Positions 33,397 through 43,621 of a stretch of 64,000 nt of DNA are shown here, piece by piece. Under the pieces are notes generated by a model, which saw nothing but the letters and a program-made list of their open reading frames with translations, did no database searches and was not told the origin of the DNA. The first letter of the stretch is position 1. Every line of letters begins with the position of its first letter. The position numbers were made by a program, and so were the translations under genes. Location of the stretch: contig NZ_CABVQK010000005.1 in assembly GCF_902499335.1 (NCBI RefSeq), forward strand, positions 248,001-312,000, read 5' to 3'. The DNA is from Burkholderia lata. GTDB taxonomy: Bacteria > Pseudomonadota > Gammaproteobacteria > Burkholderiales > Burkholderiaceae.

Positions 33397-36300
33397 GTGC
33401 AAGACAATAACGTGCTGGTCACCGACCATCGCTATGCGCACACCGCGCGTTTCTGGCGCGAAAGCCTTTCCCAGGTCGCCGGCGTCTACCGGATCGCACC
33501 GCACGCCCCGGCTCAGCAGCCGGGTCGCCAGCTGTCCCGCTCGGTGCGGCTCACGCCCGCGTCGCTCGACCTGTTGCGGCATATCGGCGACGGCGAGCTT
33601 GCCGAATTCGCCGTCACCGCGGCGGGCATTGCGTTCCTGCTCTGGAAATACTTCCGGATTCCGGTCACGGTGCTCGGCACGCCGGGGCTGGCCGGGCATC
33701 CGCCGGCCCGGGCCGCCACCGTTCCGCTGATCATCGAGGTCCGTCCCGAGGAGCGCGTCGAGGACTACCTGTCGCGCGTGGCCGGGATCGTGGAAGACAG
33801 CTACGCCGAGCCTCAATTCCCGCTTGAAACGCTCGTGCGCAACGAACAGGACATGGATCTCGCGCAGCTCACGAAAGTCGCGCTGGCGGACGATCGGGTG
33901 CACCACGCACCGACCGGTCGGGACGACGACCTGCAGCTGCATCTGCGGCTCGCGCGCGGCGAAATCGAGCTTCGTTACAGCGCGGCGATCGAGCCTTTCA
34001 TCATCGACGGTTTCGCCGGCAGCCTCGGCGCGGTGCTGGAGGCATTCGAACACCTCGACCAGCCCGTCGGCGACATCGAATCGGCCCCGCCGGAAGAGCG
34101 CCCGCTGCTGACCGCCTTCAACGAAACCGCGACGGCCGGCCCCAGCCACCCGACGGTCGTCGCCATGTTCGAAGCGCAGGTCGCACGTACGCCGACGGCG
34201 CCGGCCCTGGTCACCGACAGCTCGCTGATGACCTACGCCGATCTGAACGCCCGGGCCAACAGCCTGGCGCATCAATTGCGCGAACACCACGGCGTCGGGC
34301 CGGAATCGCTGGTCGGCATCATGCTCGACCGTTCCGAATGGATGATCGTCGCGATTCTCGGCATCTTGAAGGCGGGAGCGGCGTTCGTTCCGCTGGACCC
34401 GGCGTATCCGGCCGAACGGATCAATCACATCCTCGGCGACACCGGCCTGTCGCTGCTGGTGACCCAATCGAGCCAACTGGCGCAGTGGTATGAATTCTCC
34501 GGCGTGACGCTGCTGCTGGACCAGGAACTTCCCGGCTGGACGCCGCTGCCGGACAACCCGCCGTACCGTGCCGAACCGGCGCACCTGGCCTACGTGCTCT
34601 ACACGTCCGGCTCGACCGGGAAACCCAAAGGCTGCCTGCTCGAACACCGGAACCTGGCCCACTACATCGCGTGGGCCGCCGGGTATTACTTTCCGGAAAG
34701 CACGACCGGCAGTTTCGGCCTGTACAGCTCGCTCTGCTTCGATTTCACGCTCACCAACATCTTCTGCCCGCTGGTGCGCGGCAAGACGCTGCGCATCTAT
34801 CCGCAGTCGGAGAGCATCGACACCATCCTGGCCCGGATGTTCCAGCCCGGCAGCGGCGTCGACACCCTCAAGCTCACGCCCACCCACATTCACCTGCTGG
34901 AATACATGAACCTGGCACGCTCCGGCGTGCGCAAGGTGATCGTGGGCGGCGAGGAGCTGACGCCCCAGCACATCGCCACGCTGCGCAAGATCGATCCCGC
35001 GATCGAAATCTACAACGAGTACGGACCCACCGAGGCGACGGTCGGCTGCATCGTCGAGCGCGTCGAGGACGCGCCGTCCACGGTGCTGATCGGACGGCCC
35101 ATCGCCGACACCCGGGTGTACATGCTCGACGACGCCCTGCGGCCGGTTCCGCTCGGCGTGCCCGGGGAAATCTGCCTCGCCGGCGCCGGCCTCGCGCGCG
35201 GCTATCATCAGCGGTCCGACGTCACCGCCGCGAAATTCGTCGAGCATCCGTTCCCCGGCGAAGCACGCATCTATCGCACCGGCGACATCGGCCGGTGGCT
35301 GCCCGACGGACGTATCCAGTGCTACGGACGCGTCGACCACCAGGTCAAGATCCGCGGGCACCGTGTCGAACTCGGCGAGATCGAGGCCGCGATCGCCGCG
35401 CACGAGGATGTCGTCGGCGCGGCGGTCATGCTGCGCGAATCCGCCCACGGGGTGCGCAAGCTGGCGGCCTATGTCAAGTGCGCCGCGAGCCTCGGCGTGC
35501 CGGATCTCCGGGCCTATCTGGCCGGGAAGCTGCCGGACTACATGGTCCCGTCCGACATCATCCCGATCGCCGAATTCCCGCTCAACGCCAACGGCAAGCT
35601 GGATCGCCCGGCGCTCCTGGCCCTGGAGCCTGCCGCCGCGCCCGACGCCGCCAGTCTCGACGCCACGCCGATCCAGCTCGAGCTGGTGCGCATCTGGCGC
35701 GACGTGCTCGACAATCCGGCCGTCGATCTCACCGGCCGCTTCTTCGACTACGGCGGCGATTCGCTGCAAGCCATGCAGCTGGTCTCGCGGATCTGGAGCA
35801 GCTTCTCCGTCGAGATCGGCATCGACGCGATCTTCGAACTCCAGACCATCAGCGCGGTGTCCGACCTGATCGAAGCGTCGTCGCCCCGCGCCGGTTCGAC
35901 GGCCGGCACCATCCTGCCCCGCTCGCGCACGAACGACCTGCCGCTGTCCTTTCCGCAGCAGCGGCTGTGGTTCCTCGCGCAACTGGAAGGCCCGTCGGCC
36001 ACCTACAACATCTCGAGCGCGCTGCGCTTCGACGGCGAACTGGACATCGCGCGCCTGCGGGTTGCCGTGTCCGAAATCAGCCGGCGTCACGAGATCCTGC
36101 GCACGACGTTTCCCGCCGTCGACGGCCTCGGGGTTCAACACATCGCGCCGCCGGCGCCGGTCGCGCTCGACGTGGTCGACGTCGCCGACGAATCCGACAC
36201 ACTCGCGCTGCTCGCGGCGGAAGCCGACCGCCCGTTCGATCTCGCCGCCGGGCCGCTCTATCGCGTCGTGCTGTATCGCGTCCATGAGCGCCTGCACGTG

Positions 36301-39300
36301 TTCGGCATCGTGATGCATCACATCGTTTCCGATGCATGGTCGTCAGGCATCCTCATCGGCGAACTGGCCGCGCTCTATGCCGGCCAGTCTCTGCCGGAAC
36401 TGGCTGTCCAGTACGCAGACTACGCCGTGTGGCAGCACGAGCGCCTGGCGTCCGCCGATACGCATCGGGAACTGGCGCTCCTGAGCGCCGCGCTGGCGGA
36501 CGCGCCTGACCTGATCGAACTGCCCACCGACCACCCCCGGCCCGCCATCCAGCAGTTCCGCGGCGCGGTCCTGCCGTTCCAGCTGAGCGGCGAACGCGCC
36601 GACGGCCTGCGCGCGATTGCCCGCGCGTCCGGCACCAGCACGTTCATGGTCGTGCTCGCCGCGTATGCGCTGCTCCTGTCGCGATACAGCAACCAGCAGG
36701 ACCTCGTCATCGGCTCCCCGATCGCCAATCGGCGTTCCAGCATGACCGAGCCGCTGATCGGCTTCTTCGCGAACATGCTCGCGCTGCGCGTGGACCTGTC
36801 GGGCAATCCGACCTTCAGCGAACTGCTGGCGCGCGTGAAGCGCGTCGCGCTGGACGGCTACAGCCGCCAGGAGATTCCGTTCGAGCAGGTGGTGGACTCG
36901 CTCGAGCTCGAACGCAACCTGAGCCGCACGCCAGTGTTCCAGGTCGTGTTCGCGTACGAGAAAGCGCAGTCCCAGGCGGTGAGCTTCCCCGGCCTCGTGG
37001 CCACGCCGGTGTCGGTGGAGACCCACACCGCGAAATTCGACCTCACGCTTCATATTCAGGATGCCGACGACGGCCTCGCTGGCTCGCTGGAATACAACCT
37101 GGACCTGTTCGACGCCGCCACGATCGATCGCATGGCGGAACACTTCCGCACGCTCGTCGATGCCGTGATCGCCGATCCGGACCGGCCGCTCGGCGCGCTG
37201 TCGTTGTCGAGCGATGCGGAGCGGAACCTGCTGACCGTCGAGTGGAACCAGACCGACACGGATTTCGGCGAAGCCGCCGCGCAACCGCTGCATCGCCTGT
37301 TCGAACAGCAGGTCGAGCGCACGCCCGATGCCGTCGCTGCCGTCTTCGATGACCAGGCGCTCACCTACGCCGAACTCAACCTGCGCGCCAACCGCCTCGC
37401 CCACCACCTCATCGCGCTCGGCGTCGGCCCCGATGCACTCGTCGGCGTCGCCATGGAACGCTCCCTCGACATGAGCGTCGCGTTGCTCGCGGTCCTCAAG
37501 GCCGGTGGCGCCTACGTCCCCGTCGACCCCGACTACCCCGCCGAGCGCGTGCGCTTCATGATCGACCACGCGCAGTTGCGCTGGCTCCTCACCCAGCAGC
37601 ATCTGCGCGCCGCGCTGCCCGACACCGGCGCCCGCCTGATCGTCGTCGATAGCGACGAAACCGATCTCGACGTCGACGCCGTGTCGAACCCCGAGCCCGC
37701 GCTGAACGGCGACAACCTCGCCTACATGATCTACACGTCCGGGTCGACCGGCCGCCCCAAGGGCGCGCTCAACACCCATCGCGCGATCACCAACCGCATC
37801 CTCTGGATGCAGCACGCCTACGCGCTCGACGCCGACGATGCCGTGCTGCAGAAGACCCCTTTCAGCTTCGACGTCTCGGTCTGGGAGCTCTTCTGGCCGA
37901 TCGTCACCGGCGCGCGCCTCGTGTTCGCCCGACCCGGCGGACAGCGCGAGGCCGACTACCTGGTCGAGCTCATCGAGCGCGAACGGATCACCACGATCCA
38001 TTTCGTGCCGTCGATGCTGCGCGCGTTCCTCGACCATCCGGACCTCGACGCACACTGCGCGTCGCTGCGCCGCGTCGTGTGCAGCGGCGAGGCGTTGCCC
38101 CACGACCTGCAGCAGCGTTGCCTCGAGCGCCTGGACGTCAGCCTGTACAACCTCTACGGCCCCACCGAGGCCGCTGTGGACGTGACCGCGTGGGAATGCC
38201 GGCGCGACGACCCGCACCGCATCGTCCCGATCGGCCGGCCCATCGCCAACACCCGTCTCTACATCGTCGACGCGCAGATGCAGCCCACGCCGGTCGGCGT
38301 GGCCGGAGAATTGCTGATCGGTGGCACGCCGGTCGGGCGCGGCTACCACGGCGAACCCGAACTGAGCGCCGAGAAGTTCATCGCCGATCCGTTCTCGTCC
38401 GACCCGCTCGCGCGCCTCTACCGCACCGGCGATCTCGCGCGCTACCGGCCTGACGGCAATATCGAATTCCTCGGCCGCATCGATCACCAGATCAAGCTGC
38501 GCGGCCTGCGCATCGAACCCGGTGAAATCGAGGCGGCGCTGCGCACGCATCCGGCGGTCGACGACTGCGTCGTGATCGCGAAAACCGAAGGAGCCCGAAC
38601 GTTCCTGATCGCCTATGTCGCGACCGCGGCACCGGACCTCGCCGATCTGCGCGGCTACCTGAGCGGCAAGCTCGCCGACTACATGGTGCCGTCGCAGTTC
38701 GTCGCACTTGAATCCTTGCCGATGCTGCCCAACGGCAAGATCAACCGCAAGGCGCTGCCGCCCCCGGCGGAGGTGGTCGACGCGGCTCGGCCGCACGCGC
38801 CGGCCGTCACGCCCCGGGAAATCCTGCTGGCGTCGATCTGGCAAGACGTGCTGCAACTGCCTTCCGTCGGCATCCACGACAATTTCTTCGAACTCGGTGG
38901 CGACTCCATCCTGAGCATCCAGGTGATCGCGCGCGCCAATCAGGCGGGGCTGCGCGTGACGGCGAAGCAGCTGTTCCAGTATCAGACGATCGCGCAGCTG
39001 GCCGCCGCGCCCGAGGAACGGGCAGCACACGCACCGACCTTGAGCCCGCTGGGCGAGGCGCCGCTCACGCCGGTGCAACACTGGCTCTTCGATCAGGAGA
39101 TCGATGCGCCGTCGCACTACAATCAAACGGTCCTGATCCAGGTGCCTGCGGATATCGACGCGTCGAAGCTCGCCGACGCGTTCCGGCAAGTCTACGAACA
39201 TCACGACGCGTTGCGACTGCGTTTCTCGCACGATGCGGGCCGCTGGACCCAGCAAGTCGTCGTCGGCGGCGAGATGCCGGCGCTCTTCGCGAAGCAGGTG

Positions 39301-42300
39301 ATCGCGGGCGACGCCGGCGAGCGCCTGGCGGCGATGCGCGCCGCCGCTGCTGACGCGGAGCGCGGCATCGACATCACGCACGGCCCGTTGCTGGCGGCGC
39401 GGCTCTTCTGCCTGGCCGACGAGCCGCTCGCCCGCCTGTTCGTGTCGGTCCATCACCTGGCGGTGGACGGCGTGTCGTGGCGCGTGCTCCTCGAGGACTT
39501 GCATGCCGCGTACCACGGCCAGCCGCTGCCCGAGAAGACGACGTCGTTCCGCGAATGGGCGTTGCATCTGCAGCACCTGGCCCGATCGCCCGCCATCGGC
39601 GACGAAGCCCGACTGTGGCAAGCCCTCCTCGCGCAGCATGTCGAGCCGATTCCGGTTGACTATCCGGCCGCGGGTGCGGCCAACGACGGGGCCAACAAGC
39701 GAGCCAACAACGCGGTCGGCGATGCATCATCCGTTTCATTCGAACTGGACGAAGCCGACACCACCGCGTTGCTGCGCCGGCTGCCACGCGCCTACGACAC
39801 CCGCATCAACGACGTCCTGCTCGTCGCGCTCGCGCAAGCCTGCAGCATGGTCACGGGCAACGCCCGCACCCGGATCGATCTCGAAAGTCACGGCCGCCAT
39901 GTGTCGGATGCGCCGCTCGACCTCACCCGGACGGTGGGCTGGTTCACGTCCATCTACCCCGTCGTGCTCGACGCCGACGCGATGCACGCGCCGGAGGAAG
40001 CGCTGCGTGCCGCGCGGCAGCAGCTGCGCCGGATTCCGGCCGACGGCCTCGGCTATTCGCTGCTCCGATACCTGAGTCCCGACGCCGCCGTGCGCGACAG
40101 TCTCGCCGCGTTGCCGAAGGCCGAGATCCTCTTCAACTATCACGGGCAGCTCGATACCGTGTTGCAGCAATCCGATGGCTGGCGCCCGGCGGCCGAGGAC
40201 CTCGGTTCGCTGCGCGCCGAGCAGTCGCAGCGCACGCACGCATTCGAGATCGTCGCCGCCGTTGTCGACGGCAAGCTTCAGGTGGACTGGCGCTACGGCG
40301 AGCGGCTCCACCGGCGGCAGACGGTCGAGAACCTGGCCGCGCACTTCAAGGACCGGTTGCTCGACTTCGCGGCGTCGGTCCCCGACACCGCATGGGACGC
40401 CATCGAGGACAGCTACCCGCTCTCGTCGCTGCAGCAGGGCATCCTGTTCCATTCGCTGTACGACCTGGATCCTGCCGCCTATTTCCAGCAGTTCAGCTTT
40501 GTGGTCAGCGGCCCGCTCCAGGTGCCGGCGCTCCGGCAAGCGTGGGCCAATGCGCTCGCGCGCCATGCCGTGCTGCGCACCGCGTTCGCATGGGCCAATC
40601 GCGATCATCCCGTCCAGACCGTGCTGCACACGGTCGAGCTGCCGTGGACGTTCGTCGACTGGCGGCACCGCGATGCGTCCCGCCGCGCGCAGGACTTCGA
40701 CGCGTTCCTCGCCGACGACCGGAAGCGCGGCTTCGATCTGCAACGGGCGCCGTTGTTCCGCTGCACGCTGATCCAGGAAACGGACACGCGCCATCGCTTC
40801 TGCTGGAGCGCGCACCACATCATCCTCGACGGCTGGAGCACCGCGACCCTGATGAAGGAGGTGTTCGACGACTACCTGTCGCTCGCCCGCACCGGCATGC
40901 CCGCGGTCGCGGCGTCGGCGCCGGGATACCGCGCGTACATCGACTGGCTCGCGCGTCATCCTCGCTCGGCCGACGAAACCTGGTGGCGCGCCGAGCTGGC
41001 CGGCTTCCACGCCGCCACGCCGATCGCGGCCAGTCCGGCCCGGCAGATCACCGGCGACGCCGCGCGGCAGGACAAACTCAGGACCCAGCAATTCCTGCTG
41101 GACGAGGCCCTGACCACGCGGCTGCAAGCGCTCACGCGTACTCATCGCGTCACCCTCAACGTGCTGATCCGCGCGGTCTGGGCGTTGGTGCTGCGGCGTC
41201 ACGCCGGAACGGACGACGTCGTCTTCGGCGTCACCGTGTCCGGTCGACCGCCGATGCTCGACGGCGTCGAGTCGATCGTGGGGCTGTTCATCAACACGCT
41301 GCCGGTACGCTTGCGTATCGCGCCGGAGCGCCCCTTCATCGAATGGCTGGCGGCGGTCCATGCGGCCCAGACGGCGATGGAGCCGCATTCGTACAGCTCG
41401 CTGGTCGATATCCAGTCGTGGAGCGAACTGCCCGCCCGCGACAGCCTGTTCGACAGCCTGCTGGTCTTCGAGAACTTCCCGGTTGCCGCCGCCCCCGATC
41501 TCGGGCCGGACGACATCGAGATCCTCGACACCCGCGCGTTCGCGGAATCGAATTACCCGCTGACCCTGACCGTGCACCCGAATGAGCGCGTCGGCTTCCA
41601 TATTTCGCACGATGCACACCGCGTCGCGCCGGATGTCGTACGGCAGATGCTCGGCACCCTCCGCACGTTGCTGGAACGATTCGCCGACGACCCGACCCTC
41701 CTGACCGGCCAGCTCGCCGATCCGCCGGCCGCCGATGGCCAGCCGAGCGCGCCGCGCGGTGAGGCCGAACCGGCGATCGAAGCCGCCGCCGGTGCGGCCA
41801 CGGCGGTACGCGCCCTCACGCATACGGCCGACGAAAGCACGTTGCTGGAGATCTGGCAGCGGATCTTCAAAAGAGACGACATCAAGGTCAGCGACAACTA
41901 TTTCGACCTCGGCGGCCACTCGATCATCGCGATCCAGTTGATGGCCAATGTCGAGAAGGCGTTCGATCGCCGGCTGCCGATTTCCTGTCTCTTCGAGAAT
42001 CCGACAATCGAGAAACTGGCGGCGGCGCTGGCCGCGAAAGAGCCGTCCGCGCCCGCCGGCGGACTCGTGCCGATTCGCGACGGCGGCCCCGCCGCGCCGC
42101 TCTTCCTCCTGCCGGGCGCCGGTGGGAACGTGGTCTACTTCCACCCGCTCGCGAACCACCTGAGCGGCGCCCACGCGATTCACGGGCTGGAAGCGCTCGG
42201 CCTCGACGGCTCGTGCATGCCGCTCACGCGCGTGGAAGACATCGCGGCCCGTCATATCGAACGCATCTGGCCGCTGGTGGGCGCGGGTCCGTACTACCTG

Positions 42301-42915
42301 GCAGGCCACTCGTTCGGCGCGCACGTGGCGCTCGAAATGAGCCGGCAACTGGTCGCCAAGGGCGCCGACGTGAAACTGCTGGCGATCCTCGACGCGTCCG
42401 CGCCCATCGACAGCTCGGCCGCCACTTACTGGCAGGACTGGGACGACACCGAATGGCTGGTCGCGATCGCCCACGAAATCGGCACCTTCCTCGGGACCGA
42501 CCTTCAGGTGACGCGAGCCGACCTCGTCCATCTCGATCCCGACGGCCAGGCCGGCCTGATCCTCGAGCGGATCGGCAGCCGCGGCAGCTGGTTCGCGGAC
42601 GCCGGGTCCGACCGCCTGCGCGCCTACCTGCGCGTCTATCAGGCCAACTTCAAATCGCACTACGCGCCGCAAGCCACCCCGCTGCCCGTGCCGATCGCGT
42701 TGTTCCGCAGCACCGAGCGCGATCCCGGCGACTACGCTCCGTCGCCCGAGATCGCGCAGCTTCGCCTCGACCCGACCTGGGGATGGTCCCGCTTCTCGGC
42801 GCTCCCCGTCGCGGTGACGGACGTCCCCGGCGACCACCTGACCATGCTGCTCGATCCGCATGCCGGTGCCCTCGCCGCCCAAGTCAATTCGCTTCTGGAA
42901 AAAACGCACTCATGA
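33397..42915 (+). CDS. ocfD: NRPS with TE: half-C - A(Asn) - PCP - C - A(Ser) - PCP - E - C - PCP - TE
   Basis: The protein is 3172 aa; GTG start at 33397 with AAGGAG at 33385-33390. Residues 1-235 are a C-terminal-half C-domain remnant like the one starting OcfF. A1 (about 248-748) reads about D-F-T-K-I-G-E-V-G-K, close to the canonical Asn code. PCP1 (GGDS) and C (HHIVSDA) follow. A2 (about 1292-1798) reads D-V-W-H-V-S-L-V-D-K (Ser) and is nearly identical in DNA to the OcfH serine A domain. PCP2, then E (about 1887-2325, HHLAVDG), then a D-C-L C domain (HHIILDG). The last module has no A domain: C is followed directly by a PCP (GGHS) and a thioesterase (about 2889-3171, Ser2972 in GHSFG, His in GDHL). 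The eighth residue must be loaded by another A domain, plausibly the Asn A of this protein. OcfD ending in a TE agrees with the published cluster as I recall it. Confidence 0.92.
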   Translation: MQDNNVLVTDHRYAHTARFWRESLSQVAGVYRIAPHAPAQQPGRQLSRSVRLTPASLDLLRHIGDGELAEFAVTAAGIAFLLWKYFRIPVTVLGTPGLAGHPPARAATVPLIIEVRPEERVEDYLSRVAGIVEDSYAEPQFPLETLVRNEQDMDLAQLTKVALADDRVHHAPTGRDDDLQLHLRLARGEIELRYSAAIEPFIIDGFAGSLGAVLEAFEHLDQPVGDIESAPPEERPLLTAFNETATAGPSHPTVVAMFEAQVARTPTAPALVTDSSLMTYADLNARANSLAHQLREHHGVGPESLVGIMLDRSEWMIVAILGILKAGAAFVPLDPAYPAERINHILGDTGLSLLVTQSSQLAQWYEFSGVTLLLDQELPGWTPLPDNPPYRAEPAHLAYVLYTSGSTGKPKGCLLEHRNLAHYIAWAAGYYFPESTTGSFGLYSSLCFDFTLTNIFCPLVRGKTLRIYPQSESIDTILARMFQPGSGVDTLKLTPTHIHLLEYMNLARSGVRKVIVGGEELTPQHIATLRKIDPAIEIYNEYGPTEATVGCIVERVEDAPSTVLIGRPIADTRVYMLDDALRPVPLGVPGEICLAGAGLARGYHQRSDVTAAKFVEHPFPGEARIYRTGDIGRWLPDGRIQCYGRVDHQVKIRGHRVELGEIEAAIAAHEDVVGAAVMLRESAHGVRKLAAYVKCAASLGVPDLRAYLAGKLPDYMVPSDIIPIAEFPLNANGKLDRPALLALEPAAAPDAASLDATPIQLELVRIWRDVLDNPAVDLTGRFFDYGGDSLQAMQLVSRIWSSFSVEIGIDAIFELQTISAVSDLIEASSPRAGSTAGTILPRSRTNDLPLSFPQQRLWFLAQLEGPSATYNISSALRFDGELDIARLRVAVSEISRRHEILRTTFPAVDGLGVQHIAPPAPVALDVVDVADESDTLALLAAEADRPFDLAAGPLYRVVLYRVHERLHVFGIVMHHIVSDAWSSGILIGELAALYAGQSLPELAVQYADYAVWQHERLASADTHRELALLSAALADAPDLIELPTDHPRPAIQQFRGAVLPFQLSGERADGLRAIARASGTSTFMVVLAAYALLLSRYSNQQDLVIGSPIANRRSSMTEPLIGFFANMLALRVDLSGNPTFSELLARVKRVALDGYSRQEIPFEQVVDSLELERNLSRTPVFQVVFAYEKAQSQAVSFPGLVATPVSVETHTAKFDLTLHIQDADDGLAGSLEYNLDLFDAATIDRMAEHFRTLVDAVIADPDRPLGALSLSSDAERNLLTVEWNQTDTDFGEAAAQPLHRLFEQQVERTPDAVAAVFDDQALTYAELNLRANRLAHHLIALGVGPDALVGVAMERSLDMSVALLAVLKAGGAYVPVDPDYPAERVRFMIDHAQLRWLLTQQHLRAALPDTGARLIVVDSDETDLDVDAVSNPEPALNGDNLAYMIYTSGSTGRPKGALNTHRAITNRILWMQHAYALDADDAVLQKTPFSFDVSVWELFWPIVTGARLVFARPGGQREADYLVELIERERITTIHFVPSMLRAFLDHPDLDAHCASLRRVVCSGEALPHDLQQRCLERLDVSLYNLYGPTEAAVDVTAWECRRDDPHRIVPIGRPIANTRLYIVDAQMQPTPVGVAGELLIGGTPVGRGYHGEPELSAEKFIADPFSSDPLARLYRTGDLARYRPDGNIEFLGRIDHQIKLRGLRIEPGEIEAALRTHPAVDDCVVIAKTEGARTFLIAYVATAAPDLADLRGYLSGKLADYMVPSQFVALESLPMLPNGKINRKALPPPAEVVDAARPHAPAVTPREILLASIWQDVLQLPSVGIHDNFFELGGDSILSIQVIARANQAGLRVTAKQLFQYQTIAQLAAAPEERAAHAPTLSPLGEAPLTPVQHWLFDQEIDAPSHYNQTVLIQVPADIDASKLADAFRQVYEHHDALRLRFSHDAGRWTQQVVVGGEMPALFAKQVIAGDAGERLAAMRAAAADAERGIDITHGPLLAARLFCLADEPLARLFVSVHHLAVDGVSWRVLLEDLHAAYHGQPLPEKTTSFREWALHLQHLARSPAIGDEARLWQALLAQHVEPIPVDYPAAGAANDGANKRANNAVGDASSVSFELDEADTTALLRRLPRAYDTRINDVLLVALAQACSMVTGNARTRIDLESHGRHVSDAPLDLTRTVGWFTSIYPVVLDADAMHAPEEALRAARQQLRRIPADGLGYSLLRYLSPDAAVRDSLAALPKAEILFNYHGQLDTVLQQSDGWRPAAEDLGSLRAEQSQRTHAFEIVAAVVDGKLQVDWRYGERLHRRQTVENLAAHFKDRLLDFAASVPDTAWDAIEDSYPLSSLQQGILFHSLYDLDPAAYFQQFSFVVSGPLQVPALRQAWANALARHAVLRTAFAWANRDHPVQTVLHTVELPWTFVDWRHRDASRRAQDFDAFLADDRKRGFDLQRAPLFRCTLIQETDTRHRFCWSAHHIILDGWSTATLMKEVFDDYLSLARTGMPAVAASAPGYRAYIDWLARHPRSADETWWRAELAGFHAATPIAASPARQITGDAARQDKLRTQQFLLDEALTTRLQALTRTHRVTLNVLIRAVWALVLRRHAGTDDVVFGVTVSGRPPMLDGVESIVGLFINTLPVRLRIAPERPFIEWLAAVHAAQTAMEPHSYSSLVDIQSWSELPARDSLFDSLLVFENFPVAAAPDLGPDDIEILDTRAFAESNYPLTLTVHPNERVGFHISHDAHRVAPDVVRQMLGTLRTLLERFADDPTLLTGQLADPPAADGQPSAPRGEAEPAIEAAAGAATAVRALTHTADESTLLEIWQRIFKRDDIKVSDNYFDLGGHSIIAIQLMANVEKAFDRRLPISCLFENPTIEKLAAALAAKEPSAPAGGLVPIRDGGPAAPLFLLPGAGGNVVYFHPLANHLSGAHAIHGLEALGLDGSCMPLTRVEDIAARHIERIWPLVGAGPYYLAGHSFGAHVALEMSRQLVAKGADVKLLAILDASAPIDSSAATYWQDWDDTEWLVAIAHEIGTFLGTDLQVTRADLVHLDPDGQAGLILERIGSRGSWFADAGSDRLRAYLRVYQANFKSHYAPQATPLPVPIALFRSTERDPGDYAPSPEIAQLRLDPTWGWSRFSALPVAVTDVPGDHLTMLLDPHAGALAAQVNSLLEKTHS
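37203..38537 (+). repeat. Duplicated serine A-domain DNA, copy 2 (in ocfD)
   Basis: This is the partner of 15445-16779, with the same length and no net indel. It covers the linker after the C domain through motif A8. Downstream, the A-domain tail (about 38540-38790) is clearly different from the other copy (about 16780-17030), so the exchange unit ends inside the adenylation domain. Confidence 0.9.
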
Positions 42916-43568
42916 AATCAACGCCGACGATCGACAACACTTTCGCCCGCAAGGTCTGCATCAACCTGGACCGGCGCCCCGACCGCTGGGAAGCGATGCA
43001 ACGAAAATTCGCAGAGCAGAACATTCTCACGGTGGAACGGCTGTCCGCCGTCGATGCAAGGCTGGTGAGCGTGCCTGAATCGTTGAACCATATGCGCCCG
43101 CAGGACTACGGCTGCACGATGAGCCATCTCGCCGCGGTGAAACAGGCCAAGGCCGCCGGCGCGAGCGAAGTGCTGATCTTCGAGGACGACGCGTTCTTCG
43201 ACGCCGATTTCGCCGCACGCTTCCCCGAGTTCATCGCGCAAGTGCCGGACGACTGGCACATGCTGTTCCTGGGCGCGTATCACTTCACGCCGCCCATTCC
43301 CGTCGCGCCGAACATCGTCAAGGCCGTGGAGACGCTCACCGCGCACGCGTACGTCGTCAGGGACTCGCTTTACGACGCGTTCATCGCGATCAACGAAAAC
43401 CCGCCGGCGATCAACGACCGCAACAACCTCGTCCTGCAGCAGACGTTCAATTGCTACTGCTTCGAGCCGAATCTGGTCGGACAGGAGTCCGGCTACTCCG
43501 ACATCATGGACGAAGTGATGCCGGAAAAGCCGCTGACCTATTCCATGCCCATTCCGGACGGCTGGTAA
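42912..43568 (+). CDS. ocfC: Family-25 glycosyltransferase (probable peptide xylosyltransferase)
   Basis: The protein is 218 aa; its ATG overlaps the OcfD stop (ATGA). It shows the glycosyltransferase family 25 pattern: an N-terminal INLDRRPDRW nucleotide-sugar loop near residue 18, a GCTMSHL motif near residue 68, and the acidic IFEDDA motif near residue 90 that normally holds metal and donor. There are no membrane segments, so it is cytoplasmic. Family-25 enzymes usually decorate lipopolysaccharide or collagen; next to a lipopeptide synthetase the acceptor is more likely the peptide. In occidiofungin, OcfC adds xylose to the fatty amino acid; this gene is in the matching position directly after the TE-bearing NRPS. 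The donor sugar cannot be read from the sequence. Confidence 0.82.
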   Translation: MKSTPTIDNTFARKVCINLDRRPDRWEAMQRKFAEQNILTVERLSAVDARLVSVPESLNHMRPQDYGCTMSHLAAVKQAKAAGASEVLIFEDDAFFDADFAARFPEFIAQVPDDWHMLFLGAYHFTPPIPVAPNIVKAVETLTAHAYVVRDSLYDAFIAINENPPAINDRNNLVLQQTFNCYCFEPNLVGQESGYSDIMDEVMPEKPLTYSMPIPDGW

Positions 43569-43621
43569 CGCCTGCAGCCCGTGCTCGCCGCGACCCATCA
43601 CTCGACAGGCCATTGAAAATC

